From Sclerotiophoma versabilis (taxonomy: Eukaryota; Ascomycota; Dothideomycetes; Pleosporales; Didymellaceae), in NCBI GenBank assembly GCA_012274445.1, contig JAAROD010000076.1:62001-126000 (forward strand): DNA of 64,000 nt, given 5' to 3'. The translations under genes and the position numbers were made by a program. The notes below the pieces were generated by a model, which saw only the letters and a program-made list of their open reading frames with translations, made no database searches and was not told where the DNA came from. Of the stretch, positions 1 through 11,209 are shown piece by piece (positions within the stretch are counted from its first letter, which is position 1; every line of letters begins with the position of its first letter).

Positions 1-3000
1 GTCGACGAGAAGGATGCAAACGACACCTGTGGAAGAAGTCAAGCAGAACCAGTTCGATCTCGGCAGCCCACAGAGTCCCACCGTGCGCACATACATGCAG
101 TGAACCGTCTCCTTGACACCCAAGCGACCAGGCATAGTAAGGCTTTGATCTGCTCTGACCTTCTCATACTCCTTGTATTCGGAACCCGACATAGTAACAA
201 TGGACGGTGTATGCATAATCAGCCAAAGGCTAGTATCGAGATGAAGCTTCGGCAATGAATCGGAATCGACGTATGCGAGATGATCAAGCGACGGTACTTT
301 TCTGTCGGATGAATCAGAATGCGCTGTGGAGGTGGTTGTTGTAGAACAAACGTCATACCCTTTCTGCATGTCAACTGAGAAGACAGCGTCTGGTCGCGCA
401 GCCAGGAACTGCATATCCGCAACGGGAGCCGTGAACTCAATCCATGACTGCTGTCGAGCGATCCTGGTTTTGGCCGCAGTAGTCTTGAGAGGAAATGGTA
501 TCTTTAGACCCTGATCTAGTGCCGAGTCAATGTCAAGTGTCAGCTCAAAGGGTCCTGGCTGCTCCACAACAACAGGAGCGGCGTTTTGTAGAAGTAATCT
601 TGCAGCTTCGGATGTGACATCGTACCGGACCTGTACGGAAGCAACGTGCGTGCCTGTTAGGAACGGCTTGATAGTAACGGTCGCTATTCCACCTAGCCAA
701 TTCGGTCAGCATGATCATGAGTGTGAAAGCATTCACGTACTGGATGCTGATTGAGGTGGGCGTATGGACCCAACAGACATATGACCAGTCGTGTTCGGGC
801 GGTACTGTGATATGAAGACATCTTCATGACCAACAACAGATTGGTGAAGATGTAGAAACAGTCCCAGTTCCGACGTAAAACAAGCAGCATTTGATGTTGT
901 GCTCTTGAGTGCGAAGATCACGCGAGCGGCTGTGTCTCCGTGTTCGACGAGGGAGCAAGTGGAAACCACAGCCGAAACAATTAGTGGCGACTCGCCCTTC
1001 CAGCCTTCGGTGTCTGGAGTGACAGTGACGCGGTATTGATTGGTAAACGCTTTCCCGGATGTTTGAACAGTGCCAAAATCCAATTGGATATCAGGGTAGC
1101 TAGCTTCCTTGCCGGAGAGAGAGGACTGCAGCTGCATCTGGCACAAAGGTGTTCCATTACCCTTGCTGATATCATCAAACATGGTGACGGCCTTATGGGG
1201 GACAACGAGCGTAACGCAGACAACAGGCGGTATGTTACTCCATGACTGGAAGGGACCTCGGAGGTCTTCAACAAAGGTACGAGGGTGCCACCAATCGAAG
1301 ACCTGATCCAGCTGTACGAGAGAGAGCATCTCAAGATGGGCACAGAAAGACTGGAAGTGATGCGGTCCCATGTTTAGAGATGGGTCATTCAAGATGAAGC
1401 CTGCGACAAGCTCCTGAATGAAAGGTGTCCACTCAACAACATTCGAGGTCTTGATGCATCTTAACAAAGCCGTCAAGCTAGCTCGAGTGTACAAGTCATA
1501 CGTTTGCAGCTTCTTCTGTAACAAATCCTTGTTTAGGAGATTTAGCATGGAGAACCGCCCAGACCAGCTCTCGTCTGCGTACATCTGCAAGTAAACGCCG
1601 TAGAGGAAACGGGCAAGCTCGCTGGCGTCGTATCGAACTGCTGAGAGATCGAGAGGCTTCCAAATAATGATGGGTTTACACGCCGTGCTGAGAGCCTGGT
1701 CGGCGCCAGATACGTTTCGCAGCATAGCTTTATTCATTTCCCAGGTGGTCGTAGCGTTCGTCCAATACTGGATCGGGTTGAGGCGAAGTAGTGAAGCCAC
1801 GGTAGGCAGGTCACCGCACAGGAGCTTTTGCGCAGATTCTGCAATGTTCGCCTCTCGCGGCAACATCATTTGGGTGCGAAGAGTTGACGTCGGTCCATAC
1901 TCAAGAAGGGGGCCTGCAGCTGCAAGGATATTGAGGCTCCCGAGGTGATCCATCAGGTTAGAAGTATCAATGACGTTGAAAGTCATGGGTGCAGAGCCAT
2001 GCGGGGCGTATTCTGCTTTGCTCAGAGCGAGTAGCTCGAAGCTCCAAGGATTACGATACCACTGTGCGTCTTTGGTGTGGGCATGTGTTTGTTGATGTTG
2101 TAGTACGTGGCAGAACGCGAGAGCGTCAGCGTTGACGAAGCGAACAGTGACCCGATTGGAATTCTTTCGAAACGCGATGCTCCACGTGGTAAATTGCTCG
2201 AACGCTACTTGCAACGCTCTCGAGCAGGTAGGCCAGAGCTTGTTGGCTGACTTTCCGGTCAAAGGAGAGTTCGTCGCGAGCGACGTGTAAGCTGGTGCGA
2301 GGTGGAAGCCTGTAAGTGGGCTCTGACCATAGTGAAGGAGGAGACCACTGCGCAGGCATCCAAACATAGGGTTAGCAACGGTGAACTTGGAGGTGATCTT
2401 TGTGTCATCTAGGCATGTTCCTGTAGCCCAAAACGTACGGTATAGCTTGCTCGCGTCTGCAGAAGCCTCTGAAAGCACAGGTGCAGCTGCGCGCAGACCG
2501 TCGAGAACAATACTTTCGCCAACCCTGTTGCTCTGATGGCGTTGCGCCGCCTTCCATTGATTTTTCAATAATGTTTGGATGGATGCATAACCTTTCCCTG
2601 ATGACGGCTCGGTAGCATAGAGCTTCCAGAGCTTAACAACAGCTTTGAAAGTAGTTTCATCGCAGAAATGGATCAACGAGGCATAGGGGCCTTTGCTCCA
2701 GGTCTCTAGCGATTGAGCGTAGTCGAGGAGACTCTTGGTGTGTGCTTGCAGAATACTCATGGACTGCGGGTCGACGAATACATGGTAGTAGATGTTCCAA
2801 GCCTGTTGGAAATGAGCACCGTCCTTGTCGTTAACGATAAGAGTCAACGCGACAATGTTCCTTGCGATGATCTCCGCTTCGATATCGCAACAGGTGAAGT
2901 CGAGCTTTCGGTCGTCTACTAGCGAGTCAGCAAATTCAGCTGTGTGACTTCATGCCATTACTGGTTGGGAAAATGACGCACCCGACCCCGCGCCGCTGTA

Positions 3001-3156
3001 CATGGTGAAGAGAACATTGCGAATATCGCCACAGCCCAACAGGAGCACCTTTGCGTCTATCTCGGGCGCAATGTTGTCGGTCAAGCACACCGCTGGTGTA
3101 TTGCCTACCGGATATAGGTACGGATTCTGCGCGATGTGCGCTGTCTTCAGCGACAT
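1..3156 (-). CDS. DUF4470 domain protein (3' end beyond window)
   Basis: The N-terminus matches the fungal DUF4470 pattern: a segment with PVGNTPAVCL, then the LLGCGDIRNVLFT motif around residues 35-50. Family members often end in a MYND zinc finger, which would lie beyond the left edge here; that is family knowledge, not seen. I infer four exons: 3156-2982, 2918-741, 692-95 and 26-1. Introns are 2919-2981 (63 bp), 693-740 (48 bp) and 27-94 (68 bp, donor GTATGT, acceptor CACAG), and each keeps the frame. The start ATG at 3156 opens directly into the conserved block. The body is about 1,000 residues with no obvious membrane segment. The function of DUF4470 proteins is not established. The gene identity is fairly sure; the last intron is less so. 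Confidence 0.72.
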
Positions 3157-4809
3157 GTTGTTGATTATGTTGTCATCCGCAGTGGTGGAAGAGGTCGCTC
3201 AAGATGAGGGGGCGGGGCAAACAGCAAGCAGAGAGCCAGAAGGTGTATCTGTTGTGAACGAAACCTGCTGCCACTAGCCGTTCTCGAATCCCTTCTCGTG
3301 ACTTCACTCCACCAGTGACGCCCGCTGTTATGCGCTGCGTCTGAGTGGTCAACGTATCCTCAATAGATATCTGGTCATTTACACGGGGGAAATGAGATCT
3401 TGTCTGTAATCCCGTAAACTGAACAGAGAACTTGTATGACCAGCTTTTTGAAGCACGTAGAGCGATCGATCGTTCCAGCTCAAGCGGGCATGTTTTTGGC
3501 CTGACTATAGCGTAGCTCGTGTGCCATCTGATGTAATCAGGATGTAAGGAAGCAAGCGATCTTGCAGGATGGTCTAGTAGATATCAAAAATGAGGCCATT
3601 CTGTGCATTGAACGCAGTCTTGATGCCGAGAACGACGGTTGGGTCCATCGCAACAGTCCGGGCTCCAGAATCGACCATAGTGAATGGGTGTTCATTTGAG
3701 GCGTCGCAATTGTTTCCAAGTCCATTTGGCAGTCCGAGTCACAACCACGAAAGAACCGGTGTTATGTGAAAAGCGAAGTATGACGTAAAGATGTGAGGGT
3801 AATGAACGTTGTGTATGTAACCAGCCGTAAAAGAGAAGAGTACATCCTGAATGGTGCTTGTATAGGTACGAGAAGAGTCGGAGGGTAGATTGAAGCTGCC
3901 GGCGGTAACGGAGATGAGAGATGGCACTCCTTCAATTGTGAAGTGAATGAGTTGATGGAGGAAGTGACGTTCAGACCCTCAGTAGGCCGCACCGAAAGAG
4001 CGCCAGGTTTAATCAGGCGGAACCGCCGGAACCTTTAAGCTGACCACAAGCGCACAGACTTGGGCACTAAACAAAGCTTTAAGTGTGATAGGCAGTATAC
4101 TGCCTTTAAAGTAAAAGGCTGAATATCTTATTGGCAGCTTTGGCCCAAACCAAAAACAAGTGGAAGAGTGGAAATGCTGACAACATCTGGGAGGACCCAT
4201 AATTAAGTATATCCACAGGAAGTTAGGTTGCAATTCGGCCCATCGTTGCTGAAGGCCGAAGTGACCAATCTGCAATCCACCCAACAATGCTGAGACCTAC
4301 TACATTGTGAACGTGTTTAAAAATATTCTTAACAAGTCTCAACAAGCTTACAATTGAATCTTAGGATCAGGGTTAATCAATATTAGGGTTAATTAATATT
4401 AGGGTTAGTTTAGGTTAGTGTAGTTTAAAATCTATTCTAGCATTTGTTATAAAATGCTGCAGTTGCAAAGGTATAAAATTTAGTGTCGCAATAACTGCAG
4501 TTTAGTGTCGGTGGTCAGGTCCGAGAACGCTGATGGTCGCTCGAATTGTACGCTCCACAGAAGTGTCAAGGATGAAATGGTTGGTGGCGCACTGCTTACT
4601 GCGTGGTGGGGTCTGCTTGAGCTAGTTGGCGACGTTGTGATCTCCACATTTGGTGTTGGAGCTCGGTTCATTGTACCGGTACTATAGGTACCTAGAGACT
4701 GACTGTTTGAACCTCGGCACAAACCCTCTCTCTCGCTCTTGTCCACCATCCCTCACATAACATCTAACAGCATCAACGCAACTCTTCGTGCCCGCCAGCG
4801 GTGAGGCTA
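3157..4809. other. spacer with AT-rich, repeat-bearing core
   Basis: No gene is supported here. Positions 3157-3980 hold only short overlapping open frames without splice logic. From about 4010 to 4500 the composition becomes AT-richer. That stretch contains a perfect 16-bp palindrome (4090-4105), three telomere-like 16-bp units (4369-4416), an inverted repeat whose 8-bp arms are 4457-4464 and 4493-4500, and a 10-bp direct repeat (TTTAGTGTCG at 4479-4488 and 4501-4510). It could be the remnant of a small mobile element; that is inference. Confidence 0.5.
4369..4416. repeat. three 16-bp telomere-like units
   Basis: Three consecutive 16-bp units each begin AGGGTTA (4369-4384, 4385-4400, 4401-4416). 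The first two differ by one base (AGGGTTAATCAATATT against AGGGTTAATTAATATT); the third diverges after AGGGTTAGTTTAGG. The AGGGTTA core equals the fungal telomere repeat TTAGGG in circular permutation, but the spacer between cores is not telomeric. Confidence 0.75.
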
Positions 4810-5457
4810 ATGTCATATCTACTGCACGGCAGCACTTCGCACACAGGAATGGGTTGGGTCGACCAGGTGCCAAGAGCTGGGAAGCTTTACATCGGCGGGC
4901 TCTATGCACTTTACCAGACCGACCTGATACGCGCAGCTGGCATAACACATGTGCTATCTGTCATTGATTACGATCCTTTACTCCAGGACAAATTTGCGCA
5001 CCTCAGACACTTCCATATACGAGCGGACGACCACCCCAACGAAAACCTACTCCAGCACCTTCCGGAAGCAGTGGAGTACATCGATGAAGCGTTGAAAGAA
5101 GTCAAACGGTTCGTGAAAGTCGAGAGCACTGCATCTCAATATGGTGTTGATAATGCAGGGGGTGTGTTTGTACATTGCGCGATGGGCAAATCTCGATCAG
5201 CTACCCTTGTTGTAGCTTATCTGATGTGGAAGTACCACCTCGATGCGGTGACGGCGCTTGACCAACTTTGCGAAGGCCGGCCAGTATGTGATCCTAACCC
5301 CGGATTCAAAGAGCAGCTCTTAGTTTGGGGGAAAATGTGCAAGAGCGACACAGAGGAGGGGAAATGGGCGATCTATGAAGAGTGGGAAAAAACAAGATTC
5401 AAGGGCGAATATTGGGAGTGGGATAAGCGTGCCGAGGAGTTGAAGGCTAAGCTATGA
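4810..5457 (+). CDS. small dual-specificity protein phosphatase
   Basis: A single-exon 215-residue protein of the DUSP family, which removes phosphate from Tyr and Ser/Thr residues. The active-site loop HCAMGKSRS carries Cys123 and Arg129 (numbered from the ATG at 4810), and the acidic loop RADDHPNEN supplies a likely general acid (Asp73 or Asp74). The N-terminal GWVDQVP and LYIGGLYAL match the start of the catalytic domain in YVH1/DUSP12-like enzymes. The Zn-binding C-terminal domain of true YVH1 is missing; the tail is instead short and rich in Trp, Glu and Lys. The ATG at 4849, which begins exactly at MGWVDQ, is an equally good start. The Cys and Arg needed for catalysis are present, so it is probably active. 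Confidence 0.88.
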   Translation: MSYLLHGSTSHTGMGWVDQVPRAGKLYIGGLYALYQTDLIRAAGITHVLSVIDYDPLLQDKFAHLRHFHIRADDHPNENLLQHLPEAVEYIDEALKEVKRFVKVESTASQYGVDNAGGVFVHCAMGKSRSATLVVAYLMWKYHLDAVTALDQLCEGRPVCDPNPGFKEQLLVWGKMCKSDTEEGKWAIYEEWEKTRFKGEYWEWDKRAEELKAKL

Positions 5458-6079
5458 GTGACCGATTGATCCCCATCGGTCAGGCATGCGAGTTTCGCTA
5501 TCATTCCCTAACAGCAATCTGAAGAAGTCGGCAGAGTTGCCAGACTCAGAATCGATGGGCACATACATAGCTGCGGTACTATTTTCGCGGAGCGCGGGCT
5601 CCCACGTGTCTGTGGAGTGCGTAAGTGTTTCGGCTTTACATCGAACCAAAAGTCAATGTCGGGCCCAACTCCGCAAACTCTATCCAAAATTTGCTCACTT
5701 CCGGATTCCAAACTTGTCACATACGGGTGCCCAAAGCTTGCTGGAAATAAAGGAACGATACATCCCCTTCTCCGCAAGGCTCCGGTTCGAGATATGGACG
5801 CCCATAGGTTTTGATTGACAGTTTGCGGCAAATTGCTTACCGCACTCTCACCCAGATGCTACTGCACGACTGAGTTCAACGGCCATCCGGTGCATGCACG
5901 AGCAGCCTACTTATCTCCTCTATCAGCGTCGTCCTGAACGCAAACTTTGGATCTCGATCGCTAGCTATGGTAACGGACGCATTACAGTAAACATCAATTC
6001 AGAATCTATATTGCGTCAACGCCCTTAAGTTTCGTGACATCCTTCGAACAATCTCCATCTTCTCATCTGAGACCTCAGT
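5458..6079. other. intergenic, nothing recognised
   Basis: Between the phosphatase stop and the rhodopsin-fold gene. Overlapping short frames on both strands show no splice logic or familiar motif. It presumably holds the 3' UTR and the downstream promoter. Confidence 0.5.
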
Positions 6080-7586
6080 ATGGCACCTGCACGGGACAAC
6101 GAGTTTTTGCCGGAAGTATGGGCCCTCTATGCTATCGGTACCTTATGGGTTGCCCTCAGGTTCGCTGTACGAATACGCACAGATGGATTCAAAGGACTGC
6201 GACTAGATGATGGCCTCGCATTGATTGCGCTGTCTGCTTGGACGTACACATGCGCCATTATACAAATCACATACCATACAGGAACGAACACAGACTACAC
6301 AGCAGCGGAGGTAGCGAAGTTCGACCATAAGAAGTTTAAGGAAGTGGAATATGGCAGCAAGCTCTTTCTGGGGTCCTGGTACGCCTAGTAGGTACCCACT
6401 CATACATCACATAGTACTGAGACTGACACGTGAAGTTTTGTCCTTATCTTCACACTCAAAGGCATTGTCTTGATCCTATATCACCGCATCTTCTTCCAAC
6501 CCTGGCAGAAGTGGGTCCTACACATCACCACGGCTCTTTGCGTGTTTGGATTCATCGCCCTGACACTGGCTCTCAGCCTCAGGTGTCTGCCCTTTCGCGA
6601 ACGCTGGCAGATCTCGCCGCCGCCGCGGATAGCGTGCACTGCATCGCCCAAGATCCTCATCACCACAAGCTGCGTCAATGCCGTTACCGACGTCTTTGTA
6701 TGTTCTTCTGCAGACTGGCGGGGATTTATCTCCACTAACAGTCCGCAGCTCCTCAGCGTCCCAGTCTCACTACTGTGGAACCTCAACAAGCCGTTGCGAA
6801 CGTACGTCCTTCCTATCAAGACCTCTCCAAGAACCATCTAACACTCACAGTCGCATCGCAGTCTTTGTCCTAGTAGCATCCGGCATGTTCGTCCTCGCAG
6901 CCTGGTAAGCACCTCCCATCCAGGCTAGCCGCACTCTCTAACCGCGCATCAAAGCATAATTCGCGTATCCCTAACCGTAGTACCCAACATATCCGTCCTA
7001 AACATCGCCCGCTGGGGCGTGCGAGAATTCTGTATCGCCCTCGTGGCAGTCAACAGCGCAAGTCTGCGACCCAGTACGTATCTCTATTCTATCCCGCACA
7101 ATCCGCACGCAAACCCAGCGCTGTGTGTAGTAGAACTTATCCGATCCAAGCCAAACCAAGCCAAGCTAAACAAAACAAAATTCAGTGTTCCGCAAGTCAT
7201 TCTGGACAAACAAGTCCACCCAACAAGGCCAAAAGCGCAACAACTACATGTTCAATTCTGCACACAGAGCGCGTCGGCACTTGGGCACGCGCCGCGGTAA
7301 TAGGGTGCTCAATTCGACGTCCGCGGGCGCTTCGACGATCGACGTGTATATTCAGCGCGAGCTTGGGGGTGAGGAGTTTGTCTTTGAGGATCCGGACTAT
7401 CAGCTGCGTTCCAATGCGGGACGGGATGCTGAAGTAGGGGAAAACATGGGTGCGGGTGATTTGGAGAAGGGAGGGGCGTTTGGGACGGCAGTGACTCGGA
7501 AGGATAGTGGGTTCCCGAGGGCTGTGGATGCGTCTGATGTGGGAAGTGTGGGGGCGGGGGATCAACGGTCTTCGCGGAGTGGGTGA
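6080..7586 (+). CDS. rhodopsin-domain (PTH11-type) membrane protein
   Basis: A six-exon gene: 6080-6378, 6436-6697, 6749-6801, 6851-6904, 6955-7073 and 7186-7586. All five introns (57, 51, 49, 50 and 112 bp) keep the frame and give 395 residues. The spliced protein has the hydrophobic segments of the fungal rhodopsin-domain family. Landmarks are RLDDGLALIALSAW early, FVLIFTLKGIVLILYHRIFF after intron 1, NAVTDVFLLSVPVSLLW created by removing intron 2, and ALNIARWG-like text (SVLNIARWGVREF) before the last membrane exit. The hydrophilic C-terminal tail (about 130 residues) is Gly/Asp/Arg-rich and probably cytosolic. Family members are putative plasma-membrane sensors, a few linked to plant-surface sensing (PTH11). 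The ligand and partners cannot be inferred. Confidence 0.85.
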
Positions 7587-8198
7587 AAAGAGGAGATTGT
7601 TGGGTGGACGGTGGCGTAATGCCAGTGGGTAAATGCTGGATATGGTCTTTAGGGATAGGGTTATCATGTGCAACTCCCAACTTGCAGGGCAGCTCTTGGG
7701 ATGATGTGCAATCGTATGTGACATTTGCGGTGTCCTGGCTATTGGCATCCCAGGTGAACACATCCTGGGCCTGTATTTGCATGTATCGAGGGAAAATGGG
7801 AATAGTAGGGTTTACAGTTGGTCACTGCCTATGATAGAGTTGAGAACATAGAAGAACCTCACAAGATGTCTCGCAAGGCATGTCATGCATTTCCCTTGAG
7901 TCGGAAAGCATTTTTCGCTTTCAATCTATGCATTTGTGTGAGGGTTTCCTCCAACGGACATCTGCACTGAAACCCTGCCTCACAAGCTTCCCATACCATG
8001 GCTATGTTGTTAGAGTCTACCACAGAGCACCGTCTCAGCGCCACCTAACCTTTTGCTGTTTTTTCAATGTCAAAAATGCAGACTGACTCGCAATATGGGT
8101 ATTCTTCCCAGTTGTGTAAGTTGTATGACGCGCATCCTGTTCATCGTGTTTTTCTCCCACGAGACTCACAGAGACCAATGAGGCTTTCAGCGCCAACC
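7587..8198. other. intergenic, nothing recognised
   Basis: Lies between the ends of two convergent genes. No coding signal or repeat was seen. Confidence 0.5.
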
Positions 8199-8609
8199 CT
8201 ATACCATAACCAGGTGATCTAAAGTAGCATGCAATAACGTCCTTGTTCTTCCCTTTGCGTTCTCCAACTCCGGCCTCTGTGCGTTGATTGAGGTAATGCA
8301 TTGACTGATTGTTTCTTCTTCATCTTTAGAGACGAATGGGTTTAGGTATGGCTGGGACTTGCGGTTTAGATGACAGGTGAACTTGTTGCGCGAGTACAGA
8401 AAGCCTTTAACTTCCTCGTGAACTTGACAGCAAGTGCGGAGAAGTTGCGTTCCCGGTATTGGCTCACAAGCGACTTCGTCCAAACCGCTGATAAAAACTG
8501 GATCGCTGTGCTGGAACGACAGCTCGTAAATTACATTGCGTATCTCCGGAAGGAGATCGAAGAAGCACGGTAAACCAGGATTCTGAGGTCTGGACGTGAC
8601 CGCCATCAT
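8199..8609 (-). CDS. short F-box-like/2EXR-type protein
   Basis: A 136-residue frame with an LLPEIRNVIYELSF motif at about residues 19-32. This is the hallmark of a very large fungal family of F-box-like or 2EXR proteins, usually 200-400 residues. After it comes the typical LLRTCCQVHEEVKGFLYSRN block. The protein stops soon afterwards, so it is either a short member, a truncated copy, or lacks an exon that I could not place. F-box-like proteins can tether substrates to SCF ubiquitin ligases, but most fungal members are unstudied. Two adjacent ATGs (8609 and 8606) could both start translation. Confidence 0.5.
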   Translation of the reverse strand: MMAVTSRPQNPGLPCFFDLLPEIRNVIYELSFQHSDPVFISGLDEVACEPIPGTQLLRTCCQVHEEVKGFLYSRNKFTCHLNRKSQPYLNPFVSKDEEETISQCITSINAQRPELENAKGRTRTLLHATLDHLVMV

Positions 8610-9181
8610 GAAGCCGTGCGCGTTGGGTCAAGCTGGAATGCAGGTTGAGGTTTCAGACACAGTGTGAATGTAAAAAGTGGGTTGATGATCAGAAGCAGCA
8701 GGCGCGTCTGGACACGCGAAGTGAGAGAAGACATTACGTCACATTGCTCAACTTACCTTCACTCTTGAATCGCACAAATCGTTAACAAATAGATCCTGCC
8801 TGACGCAGGTACGTATAGGTTGAGTGCAGTGGATGCCTGAGATGTCGAGGAAGTGAGCGTTCAGTGGAGAGGTATTACGTTGACAAAGTAAGCAGAAAAG
8901 CAGATAGAGACTGGGACCCCATCCTCTTCATCCGTGAAGTGAATATGACTGAGCTGTTACCCAACATGGCAGAGTGCTCTAGCAACGAGTGCTCGAGTCG
9001 AGGCTTCTCCATAGACTGGGCGTCGAGATGGAGTGCCTTAACGGAAAGGCGTAAATAAAGACGCTGAAGTATCCTGATGTATTCATTAAACGTGGTGTAT
9101 CATAAGAGTCCATACTGATGCACGCCAAAAAGCCAACAAAACTGCGACATGATGCAGTCACAAAGTTCGATTCCTGCGCTC
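8610..9181. other. intergenic, nothing recognised
   Basis: Short frames only. A GTTCGATTCC string near 9165-9174 resembles a tRNA B box, but no A box or cloverleaf accompanies it. Confidence 0.5.
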
Positions 9182-10123
9182 TTAGCGCTTTTTCCCTCCC
9201 ATTAAATTTCCAGCTTGCTTGTGCAGGTACTTGGTGCCCTCCTTCTTGATGATAGGTAGTGCATATGCTGTGAACATGCTCATAGCCTGCTTCTGCCACT
9301 CTGGCTGTCCGGATCTGCCACCGTCTCTGTCTTTGCGATCGTAATCGCGGTCGTCGTAGCGGTCTCGTCGGTCTCTGTCGTCGCGTCGAGAGCCGCTGCC
9401 GGAGCTGGCCAACATGGAGAATAGGGCATCGTAGGGCGTTGATTTCTTTCGGTCGTCCTGGCGGTCATCCCGGTACCGATCCCGTCGATCTCTGTCGTCT
9501 CGGCGCCTGTCGCGGTCCCTGTCGTCATAGCGATCTCGACTCCGGTCCCTGCTCTTGTCCCTCTCGTCACGGCGGCGATCTCTGCGGTCTCGATCGTCGT
9601 AGTCTCTGCGGGGGCGATTGTGCCTGTCGTCGCTCACGTAGCCGCGGTTGTCGCGCCGGCGGTCCTCTCGGCGAGGGTGCTCATCGTACGAATCATAGTG
9701 GTCGCGGTCACGAGGGCGCCGATCATGCTGTGTGTTGCTCCGTCGCGGTGGTTTGGGCGGAGGCACGTCGGAGTCTGACCCGGATTCAGACGAGTATGAC
9801 CTTCTTCTGCGTGGGCGCGGGCGGCTCTCTGAGTTGCGGTGAGCATTGCATTATGCGCCAACAAGCCTCGAATGCCTACCTTTGGGTGGGGGTGGCGCAT
9901 CTTCTTCGTAGCGTCCTTTGTGTCGCCGCGAGTCTCGTCGGTTGTCCCGGTAGTCTCTTGGATCCTCTGTTGGCGTCTGAGGCGCCCATTTCGGCTTGCC
10001 GTCTTCGTAGCTATCGAAGCGGTAGCTGGGTTCGGCTGGGTAGTGTCAGCAAGGCGTGCATGGCAGACATTGGACGGCTGACCTACGGCGTCGCTGGGGT
10101 GGAGATTCGTCGCGTCTCCCCAT
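9182..10123 (-). CDS. Arg/Asp-rich low-complexity protein
   Basis: Three exons (10123-10087, 10035-9880, 9828-9182) with two 51-bp introns give 279 residues. I chose the ATG at 10123 because intron 1 (donor GTAGGT) and intron 2 (donor GTAGGC) then join three frames perfectly. The N-terminus is Pro/Arg-rich. The middle is dominated by R-D-R and D-D-R dipeptides such as DRDRRDRRRDERDKSRDR. A short hydrophobic, probably folded tail follows (EWQKQAMSMFTAYALPIIKK, then KEGTKYLHKQAGNL). RD/RS-like repeats of this kind are common in splicing and RNA-binding factors, but no RRM or zinc finger is present. I do not recognise a named family. The codon-level RD repetition explains the long frames on the opposite strand. 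Confidence 0.72.
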
Positions 10124-11209
10124 GTTTGCAATATGTTGTTAACGATGCGTTTCGGTGCCAGGCGAAAGTTGATAGTAATAGTAGGACCCTGGTTCGCTAA
10201 GCCGCAGCCTCACATGACAATTGCGTCACGCCTCCAATCGGCGTGACCTCTAGCGCACAATCGAAGCTTCTGTGGGCCAGCTCGAGAACTGCCACAGACA
10301 TGAGGCGTTGCGACTCAGCGTGCCTCAGCGTGGCACACCGTGACTGGGCTGCTGGGCTGTGCTGCGGGTGAGTCGCCATCATCGTGCGTGCGCTGTGCGT
10401 TTCGCCGCCGTGGAGGATCGCTGCCCGCAAGCCACCGCTGGAAGGAGCGCCCCCACTGGCCGTGCAGCGAGCGCAGAGTGCCCCCCCCCCCCCGCAAATC
10501 GCTGCAATTCACCGTGACGATCAGGGTCCTGTCGGAGGGCTCTTGGACAAAAGCGGTGTGATGCGTACGATTTGCACCTTCATACAGACTCCATGCCTGG
10601 TGTGCAGGCAGTCGTTGGGGGCTAGCGCTGCGCGAGGGCGTCGCCGGCATGACCGCGCTCTCGAACATGTCAGCTCAGCAGGCACCACAGCACTGCCCGA
10701 TTGATTCGAGCCCCAGGCCACTCGGATTGGCGAAGGATGCCCTTGCCGATCACGCTGTACCTGAGGAAGCAGTGGCGTTCCTTGTGAAAGGGCACTTTAG
10801 GATCACGTGCCGAAATGGCAGCTCCTTCCCTATACTTTTTCGGTTATGCACTGCTTCTCAAACCAGAGTCTGAACCTCGTCACCTCTCGACCAGAGCATG
10901 ACCGCTATCTCTCGTCCTGTCACTTACCAATCATACTCGCGCGCCAGCATCATCTTTCTCTCACGTCTCTGCGCATTCGTTCCCTTATCATGCGACAGTT
11001 GAGTTCGGTTCACCGAGGTTGGAACCACTTTTCATTCCTCAACCACCAAGAGGCATAAATGTGATCTTTTCCTGGGACTTGGCGTTGAATATGAAGACCT
11101 ACTTGAATTCTGTGCTGACTCTCTTTTGCTCATCAGTTGCACACTTGCATTTTGAGGCGACTCCACGTCTCAAAGAATGTCCTCCCCAATCTCACTATAA
11201 TCATCTAAC
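10124..11209. other. intergenic with poly-C tract
   Basis: About 1.1 kb between divergently transcribed genes, so it probably holds two promoters. The only notable item is a run of 13 C at 10481-10493. No convincing gene was seen; frames of up to about 117 codons overlap on both strands without splice support. Confidence 0.5.
10481..10493. repeat. C13 homopolymer
   Basis: An uninterrupted run of 13 cytosines in noncoding DNA. Confidence 0.9.

Noticed and set aside
9155..9180. Possible tRNA from a GTTCGATTCC B-box-like string
   Set aside because: No A box at the right distance, and no acceptor, D or T stem pairing around it.
9439..10200. 253-codon plus-strand frame over the Arg/Asp-rich gene
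   Set aside because: Product of codon repetition in the RD repeats; the spliced minus-strand gene fits far better.
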